From positions 62,001-126,000 of the forward strand of contig JAEZJF010000030.1 in NCBI GenBank assembly GCA_023415825.1: a DNA stretch of 64,000 nt, read 5' to 3'. Source of the DNA: Bacillota bacterium (GTDB lineage: Bacteria; Bacillota; Clostridia; DSM-8532). A model generated the notes under the pieces. The model made no database searches, had not been told where the DNA came from, and was given only the letters and a program-made list of their open reading frames with translations. Shown here piece after piece: positions 35,258-43,181 of the stretch; position 1 is the stretch's first letter, and every line of letters starts with the position of its first letter. The translations under genes were made by a program, and so were the position numbers.

Positions 35258-35299
35258 ATTTTAGCTGCTCTTTTTTAATATTACTTTGACCTAAATCAA
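35258..35299 (-). promoter_or_regulatory. FNR-type site and -10 of the metal ATPase operon
   Basis: TTGACCTAAATCAA at 35286-35299 matches the TTGAT-N4-ATCAA palindrome at nine of ten positions. TAAAAT on the minus strand (35263-35258) would give a start near 35251, placing the site centre about 41.5 bases upstream, the usual class II activator distance. There is no good -35 hexamer, as expected for an activated promoter. Confidence 0.7.
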
Positions 35300-35330
35300 A
35301 TTTTGAAAATAAGCTTGGCACAATAAATAA

Positions 35331-35376
35331 GGGTCGCATCTCCGTTTGAATTTTGAATCAAACAGGGATACGACCC
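35331..35376 (-). terminator. Long hairpin terminator after fabF
   Basis: A 19-position stem with three mismatches (35331-35349 with 35358-35376), 37 bases after the fabF stop. The minus-strand tail is TTATTTATTG, and the plus-strand tail is GTGTTTTATT, so it may work both ways. Confidence 0.7.
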
Positions 35377-35412
35377 GTGTTTTATTGTGGGGTTCTTAGC
35401 TGGTCATCAGTT

Positions 35413-36651
35413 CTACTTCTCGAATTTCTTTATGACCAGGGCTCCGTTATGTCCACCAAAGCCGAGAGAGTTGGAAATGGCGTATTCCAGAACTTTTGCA
35501 CGGCCGACATTGGGCACATAATCCAAATCACAATCAGGATCAGGATTTTTCAGGTTGATAGTGGGCGGAAGGAAGCTGTCTCGGATGGCCATAATAGTAA
35601 TTATGGCCTCAATACCACCTGCTGCACCCAAAAGATGTCCTGTCATGGATTTGGTTGCACTTACCGGTACATTTTTGACATGTTCACCAAAGACCTTTTT
35701 AATGCTCTTTGTTTCCAGAGGGTCATTGAGAGGCGTACTCGTGCCATGTGCATTGATATAACCCACCTTTTCAGGTGAAATACCGGCATCCTCTATAGCA
35801 AACTGCAGACATTTTACACCCGCTTCTCCCTCAGGATCGGGTGCTGTCATATGATAAGCATCACAGGTAGCGCCAAATCCAACAAGCTCAGCTACAATAT
35901 TGGCACCACGCTTGACGGCATGTTCGTATTCCTCCAGGATCAGTATGCCCGAACCTTCTCCCATTACGAAGCCATCACGATCCTTATCAAAAGGCCTTGA
36001 AGCGGTTGACGGATCCTCGTTTTCAGTCATGGCTCTCATGGAACAGAACCCGGCAAAACCTAGAGGGGTAATGGAAGCCTCTGCGCCACCGGTGATCATG
36101 ACATCGGCGTAGCCGTTTTGAATAATGCGCATGGCCTCACCAATTGAATGATTGGCCGTTGCACAGGCTGTGACCATGCTCCCGTTGTATCCCTTGACTC
36201 CAAACTGTATGGCTACCTGTCCTGATGCCATATTGACGATCATCATAGGCACAAAGAAAGGGCTTACTCTTTTAGGACCCTTTTCGAAAAGCGACTTGCA
36301 GTTATCCTCCAGGGTCTCAATACCACCCACACCTGAACCGATGAGAACACCGGTACGATAGGGATCCATGGCGGCAAAATCAAGTCCGGACATTGTAACG
36401 GCTTGCTTTGAAGCAGCTACAGCATATTGGGTAAAAAGATCCATTCTCTTGGCTTCTTTTTTATCAATGTACTGGGTGCCATCAAAATCATCAATTTGTG
36501 CACCGACTTTAGTGGAGAAATTGGTTGTATCAAACTTTGTAACGGTCTTTATGCCATTTTTGCCTTCTTTAATTGCATTCCAGAAGGTCTCTACGTCATT
36601 GCCAAGTGAATGAACGACGCCCAAACCTGTTATTACGACTCTTTTCTTCAT
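35413..36651 (-). CDS. fabF: 3-oxoacyl-[ACP] synthase II
   Basis: A 412-residue condensing enzyme for fatty-acid elongation. VVITGLGVVHSLGN at the N terminus, the active-site Cys in TACATANHSIG, and the two histidines in INAHGTSTPLNDPLE and TKSMTGHLLGAAGG are all present. Start at 36651 follows AAGGAGG; the longer frame is unsupported. Last gene of the fap/fab operon, separated from acpP by a terminator and direct repeats. Confidence 0.97.
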   Translation of the reverse strand: MKKRVVITGLGVVHSLGNDVETFWNAIKEGKNGIKTVTKFDTTNFSTKVGAQIDDFDGTQYIDKKEAKRMDLFTQYAVAASKQAVTMSGLDFAAMDPYRTGVLIGSGVGGIETLEDNCKSLFEKGPKRVSPFFVPMMIVNMASGQVAIQFGVKGYNGSMVTACATANHSIGEAMRIIQNGYADVMITGGAEASITPLGFAGFCSMRAMTENEDPSTASRPFDKDRDGFVMGEGSGILILEEYEHAVKRGANIVAELVGFGATCDAYHMTAPDPEGEAGVKCLQFAIEDAGISPEKVGYINAHGTSTPLNDPLETKSIKKVFGEHVKNVPVSATKSMTGHLLGAAGGIEAIITIMAIRDSFLPPTINLKNPDPDCDLDYVPNVGRAKVLEYAISNSLGFGGHNGALVIKKFEK

Positions 36652-36730
36652 TAATTTGACCTCCTTGCAACTTGGATAAATGCTTCCGGTATCAAACATG
36701 TTGCTCTTTACTATTTAGGTTTTATATTGT

Positions 36731-36799
36731 ATCACAAGTCTCGACCCACTCACAGAGGTACGTTACCGGAGGAACGCATCTCAAGCCTCGACTCACTCC
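36731..36799 (-). repeat. Imperfect direct repeat between acpP and fabF
   Basis: ATCACAAGTCTCGACCCACT (from 36731) and ATCTCAAGCCTCGACTCACT (from 36778) agree at 17 of 20 positions. The role is unknown; it may be part of a leader before fabF. Confidence 0.6.
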
Positions 36800-36802
36800 A
36801 CT

Positions 36803-36835
36803 AAAAAAAGCCCCAACTAATAAAGTCGGGACTTT
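36803..36835 (-). terminator. Terminator after acpP
   Basis: Minus strand: AAAGTCCCGACT pairs imperfectly with AGTTGGGGCTTT, followed by seven T in all. It lies within the fab operon, so fabF expression needs read-through or another promoter. Confidence 0.75.
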
Positions 36836-36853
36836 CTTTATACACTTAATTCA

Positions 36854-37081
36854 TTATTGATGAGCCTTAATGTAATCAACAGCATCACCAACGGTTGTAA
36901 TCTTTTCTGCTTCCTTGTCTGGTATTTCCAAATCAAACTCTTCTTCGAGAGCCATAATAAGCTCTACGATATCGAGTGAATCGGCACCGAGGTCATCGAT
37001 GAAAGAAGCCTCCATTGAGATTTCACCCTCATCAACACCCAGTTGTTCTACAATGATATCCTTAACCTTTTCAAATACCAC
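36854..37081 (-). CDS. acpP: Acyl carrier protein
   Basis: A 75-residue acidic protein that carries acyl chains on phosphopantetheine. The attachment serine is in GADSLDIVEL. Start GTG 37081 gives (M)VFEKVKDIIVEQLGVDEG, the classic ACP N terminus, and GGGGG stands eight bases upstream; the GTG three codons earlier would overlap it. Between fabG and fabF. Confidence 0.96.
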   Translation of the reverse strand: MVFEKVKDIIVEQLGVDEGEISMEASFIDDLGADSLDIVELIMALEEEFDLEIPDKEAEKITTVGDAVDYIKAHQ

Positions 37082-37153
37082 ACCATTCACCCCCTTCCAG
37101 ACAGGAATTATAATATGAAACTATCCCTATTATTGCATCCATTAGAAATAATA

Positions 37154-37891
37154 TTACATATGCAGCCCACCGTCAATATTTATTACCTGTCCCGTAATAT
37201 ATTGAGCCCTGTCGGATGCCAGAAACAATGCCAAATCAGCTACTTCTGCAGGTGTCCCATACCTGCCGAGGGGTATGCCTTTAAGATATTGCTCTTTTAT
37301 TTCCTCAGGCAATGAGCCAGTCATCTGGGTTTCTATAAATCCAGGTGCGATTGCATTACAGGTAATCCCCCGTGCAGCAAATTCCCGGGCTACAGACTTT
37401 GTAAAGCCAATAAGCCCAGCCTTGGAAGCCGCATAGTTTGCCTGTCCTGCATTTCCCATCAGACCTACAACTGAGGTAATGTTGATAATTCTGCCGCTTC
37501 TTTTTTTCATCATAATACGCGCGGCAGCCTTTGTGCAGAGGAATGCACCTTTGAGATTGGTCTCCATGACTCTATCCCAATCGTCTTCCTCCATACGGAT
37601 TAAAAGCTTGTCACAGGTAATGCCTGCATTATTGACCAATACATCCACGCTTCCGAAGGTCTCGACGGTTTTTTCAATGAGACCTTGAGCATGTGATGGA
37701 ATACTGAGGTCACCTTTGTAACCTGCAACGGAAAATCCCTGATTCTTAAGCTCATCGGCGGCCTTGTAGACGCTGTCTCCGGTGCCGGAAAGCATCACAT
37801 TGGCACCGTTCTGAGCAAATGCACATGCCAGTGCATGACCAATACCACGGGTGGATCCCGTTACAATTACGGTCTTATTATGAAAGTCCAT
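37154..37891 (-). CDS. fabG: 3-oxoacyl-[ACP] reductase
   Basis: A 245-residue short-chain dehydrogenase that reduces 3-oxoacyl-ACP with NADPH. The cofactor loop is VTGSTRGIGHALA, NNAG follows at VLVNNAGIT, and the catalytic Ser-Tyr-Lys are in ITSVVGLMGNAGQANYAASKAG. MDFHNKTV at 37891 is chosen as start since AGGGGATGATAAC precedes it. Confidence 0.96.
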   Translation of the reverse strand: MDFHNKTVIVTGSTRGIGHALACAFAQNGANVMLSGTGDSVYKAADELKNQGFSVAGYKGDLSIPSHAQGLIEKTVETFGSVDVLVNNAGITCDKLLIRMEEDDWDRVMETNLKGAFLCTKAAARIMMKKRSGRIINITSVVGLMGNAGQANYAASKAGLIGFTKSVAREFAARGITCNAIAPGFIETQMTGSLPEEIKEQYLKGIPLGRYGTPAEVADLALFLASDRAQYITGQVINIDGGLHM

Positions 37892-37927
37892 GTTATCATC
37901 CCCTATCATAGGCTGCTGGCACTATTT

Positions 37928-38878
37928 TTAAAGGCCCTGTCCCGCAGCCCCCAGAACCTCCAAGGTCTGTTTTAGTGATGCGTTGTCCTCCACATTACAA
38001 ACCCTGACATTCTTGTCAACCTTCTTGACAAAGCCGCTCAGAACCTTGCCCGGTCCTATTTCAATGAAAGTGTCCACGCCATTTTCAAGAAGCGTAGCAA
38101 CACAATCCTCCCACAGAACGGAGGAGCTGACCTGTCTGACTAAGAGATCCTTAATCTCTTCTTCTGAGTTCACGATCTTTCCTGTGACATTGGTAACCAC
38201 AGGAATGGTCATGGGCTTTACGGCTATATTCTCAAGCTCTTGTGAAAGCTTCTCTCCAGCTGGCTTTAAGAGACTGCAATGGAAGGGAGCACTTACATTC
38301 AATAGCATGGCTCGTTTTGCTCCTTTTTCAGTGGCAAGCCTTATGGCCTCCTTTACCACCTCAGTCTTTCCTGCCACAACAATCTGACCGGGGCAGTTAA
38401 AGTTGGCAGGCTCGACCACTCCCATAAAACTTGCTTTTTGACAGATATCAAGAATATCCTCACGGGAAAGTCCCAGTATAGCCGCCATGGCGCCTTCTCC
38501 CACAGGGACGGCCTCCTGCATGTATTTCCCGCGCTTTCTGACCAGTCGGACCGCATCCTTGAAGGATAGGGATCCTGCGAGTACATGGGCTGCATATTCG
38601 CCCAAGCTTAAGCCTGCCGTATAATCAGGTCTTATTCCTGCTTCCAGTAGAGGTTGCGCACAGGCCATGCTTGCCGTTAAAATAGTGGGTTGAGTATTTT
38701 CGGTTATAGTAAGAGTTTCGTCGTCACTTTCAAAGATCATTTTTCTTACATCAAAGCCTAAAGCTTCTGTGGCTTCATCCAGGATAAGGCCTGCAGCTTT
38801 TGAGCTCTCTGAGATTTCCTTAGCCATTCCTACATACTGTGCACCTTGACCAGGGAAAATAAAAGCTGTTTTACCCAT
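37928..38878 (-). CDS. fabD: Malonyl-CoA:ACP transacylase
   Basis: A 316-residue enzyme that loads malonate onto ACP. AFIFPGQGAQYVGMAKEI opens the protein, the nucleophile motif is GLSLGEYAA, and the His is in NVSAPFHCSLL. Length normal. AAGGAGG precedes the ATG. Confidence 0.97.
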   Translation of the reverse strand: MGKTAFIFPGQGAQYVGMAKEISESSKAAGLILDEATEALGFDVRKMIFESDDETLTITENTQPTILTASMACAQPLLEAGIRPDYTAGLSLGEYAAHVLAGSLSFKDAVRLVRKRGKYMQEAVPVGEGAMAAILGLSREDILDICQKASFMGVVEPANFNCPGQIVVAGKTEVVKEAIRLATEKGAKRAMLLNVSAPFHCSLLKPAGEKLSQELENIAVKPMTIPVVTNVTGKIVNSEEEIKDLLVRQVSSSVLWEDCVATLLENGVDTFIEIGPGKVLSGFVKKVDKNVRVCNVEDNASLKQTLEVLGAAGQGL

Positions 38879-38946
38879 TGGGGTACCTCCTTGAATGTTT
38901 AGGCATGATCAAATAATAATTCCCCTATTCTTTTGTCATGCCTTAA

Positions 38947-39942
38947 TTATTTGGACCAGGTCAGTAGAACCGCTCCATAGGTCAGTCCGCCGCCGAAGGC
39001 CACCAGAATAATTTTGTCGCCTTTTTGGAGCATATTTTTTGAAGATGCCTCATCCAGACAAACAGGGATGCTTGCACTGGATATATTGCCGGTGTATTCA
39101 AGATTGGTATAAATCCTTTCCATGGGCACATCAAGCCTTTTAGCGGCATTCTGCAATATCCGCACATTGGCCTGATGAGGGAAAACATACTTTATGCTTT
39201 CCATGGTGATGCCTGCAGAATGGAGGACGTTATTAGTAGCCTCGCCCATAATACGCGTTGCAAAGGTGAAAACCTCGCTGCCGTCCATCCAGATAACCTG
39301 ATTTTTGCCTTCATTACGGTTGGCCTGGTCCTCTTCATTCGAATAGAAACAAGGCAAGGTCAGAACAGAACCGCCCTCACCTGAAGCTCCCATTAGCGCT
39401 GATTCTATACCTGTACCATCTTCTACCTTACCCAGTACCACAGCCCCCGCTCCGTCTCCAAATAAAACACAGGTCTTACGGTCGGAAAAATCCGTCACCC
39501 GGCTCAAGGCCTCAGCTGATACAACAAGAATATGGTTGTAAGTCCCATTTTTAATGAATTCCTGTGCAACCTGAAGTGCATAGATAAACCCGGTACAGGC
39601 CGCATTTAAGTCAAAGGCGGCGGCCTTTTTTGCCTCAATCTCCTTTTGGATGGAGCAGGATAACGATGGGGTAAGATAATCCGGGGTCACCGTGGTGGCA
39701 ATGATAAGATCCATATCCATAGGTGTAAGCCCCGCGTCGGAAATTGCTTTCAAAGATGCTTGTGCAGCCAGTTTCGATAAAGGAATATCCTTTTCAAGGA
39801 TGCGTCGTTCTCTTATACCCGTTCTTTTAATAATCCATTCATCTGTCGTTTCTACAATACTTTCTAGTTGACTGTTGGTGAGCCGTTTTTCCGGCAGCGC
39901 GCTGCCAATTCCAATAATTCCAGCCTTAAAGGGCTTCGTCAT
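38947..39942 (-). CDS. fabH: 3-oxoacyl-[ACP] synthase III
   Basis: A 331-residue initiation enzyme condensing acyl-CoA with malonyl-ACP. The active-site Cys is in DLNAACTGFIYAL, His in VFPHQANVRI and Asn in EYTGNISSASIP. Start at 39942 (MTKPFK) follows GGAGGTCTGT and overlaps plsX by 17 bases. Confidence 0.97.
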   Translation of the reverse strand: MTKPFKAGIIGIGSALPEKRLTNSQLESIVETTDEWIIKRTGIRERRILEKDIPLSKLAAQASLKAISDAGLTPMDMDLIIATTVTPDYLTPSLSCSIQKEIEAKKAAAFDLNAACTGFIYALQVAQEFIKNGTYNHILVVSAEALSRVTDFSDRKTCVLFGDGAGAVVLGKVEDGTGIESALMGASGEGGSVLTLPCFYSNEEDQANRNEGKNQVIWMDGSEVFTFATRIMGEATNNVLHSAGITMESIKYVFPHQANVRILQNAAKRLDVPMERIYTNLEYTGNISSASIPVCLDEASSKNMLQKGDKIILVAFGGGLTYGAVLLTWSK

Positions 39943-40948
39943 ACAGACCTCCGACTTCCATGCACGCAAAGATATTTTTCATTTGCTCCACCACAGTAGT
40001 ACAAGCAGAACTGCAAGCTCTGAGAATGGTATTCTTAATGGCTTTTGCCTTAGAATTTCCATGGCATTTATAAATCATGCCATTGACTCCCAGTATTGGT
40101 GTTCCACCCAATTCTTCAGGATCGATCTGTTTTTTTAACTTTTTGAGCTCATGCTTGACCAAGAGATAGCTTATTCTTCCTGATAAACTCTTTGAGTACA
40201 TCTTTTTGAGATAATCCATGAAGTATTTGCCCGTCCCCTCCATGACCTTTAACATGGCATTTCCGGTAAAACCGTCGCACACCACAACATCAACCTTTCC
40301 TTCAGTCAGGTCACGGCCTTCAACATTGCCGATAAAATTGATGTTTGCCTTACTCAAAACCTCAAAGGCCTGTTTCAGAGCTTCATTGCCCTTGCTTTCC
40401 TCAGTACCGACGTTAACCAGTCCGACCTTTGGGTTTTGAATTCCAAACATGGCTTTCATATACTCGGTTCCCATAATACCAAATTGAAGATAGTTGATTG
40501 GCTTGATTTGCGTATTCATCCCCGCATCAATAATCATAGTCTGGCCTTTGATGGACGGAACAACGGGAGCCAAAGCCGGCCTTACGACTCCCTTCATTCT
40601 CCCTGCTACCAAAAGCGATCCGGCGAGGAGAGCGCCTGTACTTCCTGCTGAGATAAAGGCATTTGCAGATCGGGACTTTATTTTCTTCATGCCAACTACA
40701 ATGGCTGAATTTTGCTTTTTCTTAATTGCTTCAGTCGGTTTATCAAAATTGGTGATCTCATCCTGAGTTTCTGTGATAATAATTCGAGAATTATTGCTAT
40801 TCTCGCTTCCCAGGCATCTTTGTATTTCAGTGCGGTCACCCAGAAGCTCGATCTCAAACCCCTCACTTGTATTTAAAGCTTCGAGACAACCCTTTACTAT
40901 TTCATCGGGTGCGTTGTCTCCTCCCATTGCATCAACTACAATTCTCAA
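39926..40948 (-). CDS. plsX: Phosphate acyltransferase PlsX
   Basis: A 340-residue enzyme making acyl-phosphate from acyl-ACP for phospholipid synthesis. RIVVDAMGGDNAPDEIVKG is the family N terminus; GSTGALLAGSLL and DGFTGNAMLKVMEGTG follow. Start is TTG 40948 near GGAG. Second gene of the operon after fapR. Confidence 0.96.
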   Translation of the reverse strand: MRIVVDAMGGDNAPDEIVKGCLEALNTSEGFEIELLGDRTEIQRCLGSENSNNSRIIITETQDEITNFDKPTEAIKKKQNSAIVVGMKKIKSRSANAFISAGSTGALLAGSLLVAGRMKGVVRPALAPVVPSIKGQTMIIDAGMNTQIKPINYLQFGIMGTEYMKAMFGIQNPKVGLVNVGTEESKGNEALKQAFEVLSKANINFIGNVEGRDLTEGKVDVVVCDGFTGNAMLKVMEGTGKYFMDYLKKMYSKSLSGRISYLLVKHELKKLKKQIDPEELGGTPILGVNGMIYKCHGNSKAKAIKNTILRACSSACTTVVEQMKNIFACMEVGGLYDEAL

Positions 40949-41010
40949 AGCACTCCAACTCCTTCACATTGATTATTCATACTTCGCTTTTTGGAGTATA
41001 CCCAAAACCG

Positions 41011-41583
41011 TTAAGCACGGTTATTAATTTCCACTAATAAGAACTTCCCTCTAAATACCTCAACTTGCTTATTATAGATCATAACCCACACAATATGCCT
41101 TCCCTTAGGACGTTTTTCCTTGATGGTAACCTTGGCAACCAATTTATTTCCCGCATGAACCGGTTGCTTGTATTTGATATTCGCTACTCCCACCAGGGCT
41201 ACATCCGCATCGATGACAGCTATAGCAATTGACTCTGCCATAGAATAGATATAATGACCACGTACAATTTTTGATTGTGCGAAAACCATCTGATCGGTGG
41301 TTTCAAGTACTGAAATCGCACTTTCACCCAGATTCAATTCGACGATTTCTCCAATGATCTCATCTAAGCCTAAAGAACGTACCTTATTGTGGTTTTTGGA
41401 TGCCATATCACGAACCCGCTGCCTGAGTTCGGGTACTCCCAACTCAAGCCGATCAAGTCTGACGGTGGGTACACTGACGCCCAACTGATCTGCAAGCTCC
41501 TCATCAGTGAGGAATGGATCCTCTTTCAGCTTCTCAACAAGCTTGGTCTGTCTCTCATGTTTAGCCTTTGGATCTCTGCTCAA
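41011..41583 (-). CDS. fapR: Transcription factor FapR, malonyl-CoA-responsive repressor of lipid synthesis
   Basis: A 190-residue repressor. An N-terminal DeoR-like HTH (LTDEELADQLGVSVPTVRLD) is joined to a hot-dog thioesterase-like domain that binds malonyl-CoA (IVRGHYIYSMAESIAIAVID, then VAKVTIKEKRPKGRHIVWV). TTG 41583 is chosen since GAGAGG lies six bases ahead and the length then equals that of B. subtilis FapR. First gene of the fap/fab operon, with a FapR-like operator at 41605. Confidence 0.93.
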   Translation of the reverse strand: MSRDPKAKHERQTKLVEKLKEDPFLTDEELADQLGVSVPTVRLDRLELGVPELRQRVRDMASKNHNKVRSLGLDEIIGEIVELNLGESAISVLETTDQMVFAQSKIVRGHYIYSMAESIAIAVIDADVALVGVANIKYKQPVHAGNKLVAKVTIKEKRPKGRHIVWVMIYNKQVEVFRGKFLLVEINNRA

Positions 41584-41604
41584 TGGTATCCTCTCCACGC
41601 TTAA

Positions 41605-41661
41605 TTATTACCTGATAATATGGTCTGTTGATAGTATATTACATTTTCCTATTCTATGCAA
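41605..41661 (-). promoter_or_regulatory. fap/fab operon promoter with FapR-like operator
   Basis: On the minus strand TTGCAT (41661-41656), 17-base spacer, TATACT (41638-41633). The palindrome TTATTACCTGATAATA at 41605-41620 lies just after the start of transcription. It resembles the known TTAGTACCTGNTACTAA FapR box with matching changes in both halves. Repression here would answer to malonyl-CoA. Confidence 0.75.
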
Positions 41662-41685
41662 TACTTTGATTAATTATTGAAGTAT

Positions 41686-41720
41686 AAAAAAACACCGAAA
41701 CTTTTGGTCTCAGTGTTTTG
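41686..41720 (-). terminator. Terminator after the Flp-like pilin gene
   Basis: Minus strand: AAAACAC pairs with GTGTTTT around an imperfect inner stem, followed by a run of T. It separates the pilin gene from the fap operon. Confidence 0.65.
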
Positions 41721-41745
41721 TACTCACTCATTATAAACGGTTTTG

Positions 41746-41961
41746 CTACGGAGTAGGCGTCGGTGTATAATTTTTCATTCCGGATGGTGAGAACCCTGCA
41801 TTGGGATCATTAAATATGGAATCCATCAAGCCGGCGGCAAAAGCTCCTATTTGATCTCTGAATATAATAGCGATACCTACCACGATAGCCAGAATAATGA
41901 CAACCTCAACGGTATTCATTCCTTTACGGCTCTTAAGAAAGCTTTTTATTCTATTTTTCAT
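41746..41961 (-). CDS. Flp1-like pilin/flagellin-like small membrane protein
   Basis: A 71-residue protein. A basic head KNRIKSFLKSRKG ends in a class III (prepilin-peptidase) cleavage site, followed by MNTVEVVIILAIVVGIAII, the hydrophobic N-terminal pilin helix with Glu at position 5 of the mature form. The C terminus ends in Thr-Pro repeats. No other tad/flp gene is in the window. GGAGG precedes the start. It would be exported and possibly assembled as Flp pilus subunit. Confidence 0.8.
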   Translation of the reverse strand: MKNRIKSFLKSRKGMNTVEVVIILAIVVGIAIIFRDQIGAFAAGLMDSIFNDPNAGFSPSGMKNYTPTPTP

Positions 41962-42001
41962 AACAACCTCCGGCTATATAAAATTACATATTTATACAAT
42001 A

Positions 42002-42030
42002 ATTTTATATATTTGAATCGGAGGTGTCAA
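42002..42030 (-). promoter_or_regulatory. Promoter of the Flp-like pilin gene
   Basis: On the minus strand TTGACA (42030-42025), 17-base spacer, TAAAAT (42007-42002), about 40 bases before the start codon. Confidence 0.7.
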
Positions 42031-42084
42031 CTCTTTTTTATACTATAATTTACTAATTGTGCTTTGATTTATTATTTTTGACTA

Positions 42085-42699
42085 TTATTCGGTCTTAAGC
42101 CGCACCAAAACCCTTTTCCCTACCTCAAAGGAAAAACCCCTGTGGTAAAGAAAGCTCAATAACTTTTGCTCGATTTTTTGTTCATTGAGATTATATTTTC
42201 CAAACTTTTTCCTTGCCGCACGCAACGCAACCTCTTCATCGTCTGTTTCGAACTCTGAGAGAGCTCCCTCTATAATAGATGGGTCAATGCCCTTATGCTC
42301 CAGCTCAAAACGCAAAGCTTTTTTTGAGAGAGCCTTGGTTTTGACACGTTCGGAAAGGTACTTCAGGGCATAGCGGGTATCATTTAGGTAACCTATGGCC
42401 TTTAAAGCCCCAGTAGTACTCTTAGCCACATCTTCATCAAAGCCTAAGTCCATAAGCTTTTTAATGAGCTCACCTTCGCTTCTGTCTTTAATCATTAAAT
42501 AGCGTATCGCACGCTCCCTCGCTGCATGGATCAACACATTCTGGCGTATATGGTGAAGCTTTTCCTCACTGACCTCTTCCTCCTCATAAAGATGATTCCG
42601 AATATAATCCTCCTGGGGAATGGTAAAAGCATAGTGATTATCAATAAATATGCGCATCATATCTTTGTTTCGAGTTTTTTCAACTGAGGTTATGGTCAT
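42085..42699 (-). CDS. recX: RecA regulator RecX
   Basis: A 204-residue helical protein that modulates RecA filaments. Three RecX repeats are visible: RAIRYLMIKDRSEGELIKKL, then GALKAIGYLNDTRYALKYL, then SKKALRFELEHKGIDPSII. Start at 42699 (MTITSVEK) is chosen for AGGTGA; GTG 42708 has no site. It lies far from recA (about 8.2 kb), although they are usually neighbours. Confidence 0.92.
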   Translation of the reverse strand: MTITSVEKTRNKDMMRIFIDNHYAFTIPQEDYIRNHLYEEEEVSEEKLHHIRQNVLIHAARERAIRYLMIKDRSEGELIKKLMDLGFDEDVAKSTTGALKAIGYLNDTRYALKYLSERVKTKALSKKALRFELEHKGIDPSIIEGALSEFETDDEEVALRAARKKFGKYNLNEQKIEQKLLSFLYHRGFSFEVGKRVLVRLKTE

Positions 42700-43181
42700 A
42701 TCGCTCACCTATCCATAAATAAGATAGGTTAATTATAACACATCTTTTTGTAGCAATTGAAGCAAATTGAATAGGGCTGGACTGAGGTGGGGAATCACTT
42801 TCCTTTGAGACCATCATTTTATCAACACATTGATTCATGTGCTGCATTTGGACAATATTGTCCTCAAGGGTTCTAAAGATATCTCTTAAGGATCAAGGCT
42901 GAATAAGTATATTTCATGATAACCCTCAATCTATCAAATTTAAACAAATTGGGGTAAGGCTTTCTTAAATATCATTTTTAGTATATCAGATATTTTTTTG
43001 TTAGCAAAGTAATGGGTAAGACAGCTTTGAATCATGACGAAATAAAATACCAAAAAAATTATTTAAGATAAAATATTATTACAGATTGTATTGACACACC
43101 CGGCTGAATTAGGTATTATGACGCTAAGAAATCTTTCATCATACTCATCATTTCAGACAACGTGAAAGGCGGGATGCATGG
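42700..43181. other. Intergenic stretch of 480 bases between recX and the GH3 gene
   Basis: AT-rich and without a credible gene. The right part holds the promoter of the GH3 gene. I see no riboswitch or terminator pattern in the remainder. Confidence 0.6.
43091..43119 (+). promoter_or_regulatory. Strong sigma-A promoter of the GH3 gene cluster
   Basis: TTGACA (43091-43096), 17-base spacer, TATTAT (43114-43119), about 55 bases before the start codon. Confidence 0.75.

Noticed and set aside
35413..36699. Longer FabF start at 36699
   Set aside because: AAGGAGG with MKKRVVITG at 36651 is the normal beginning.
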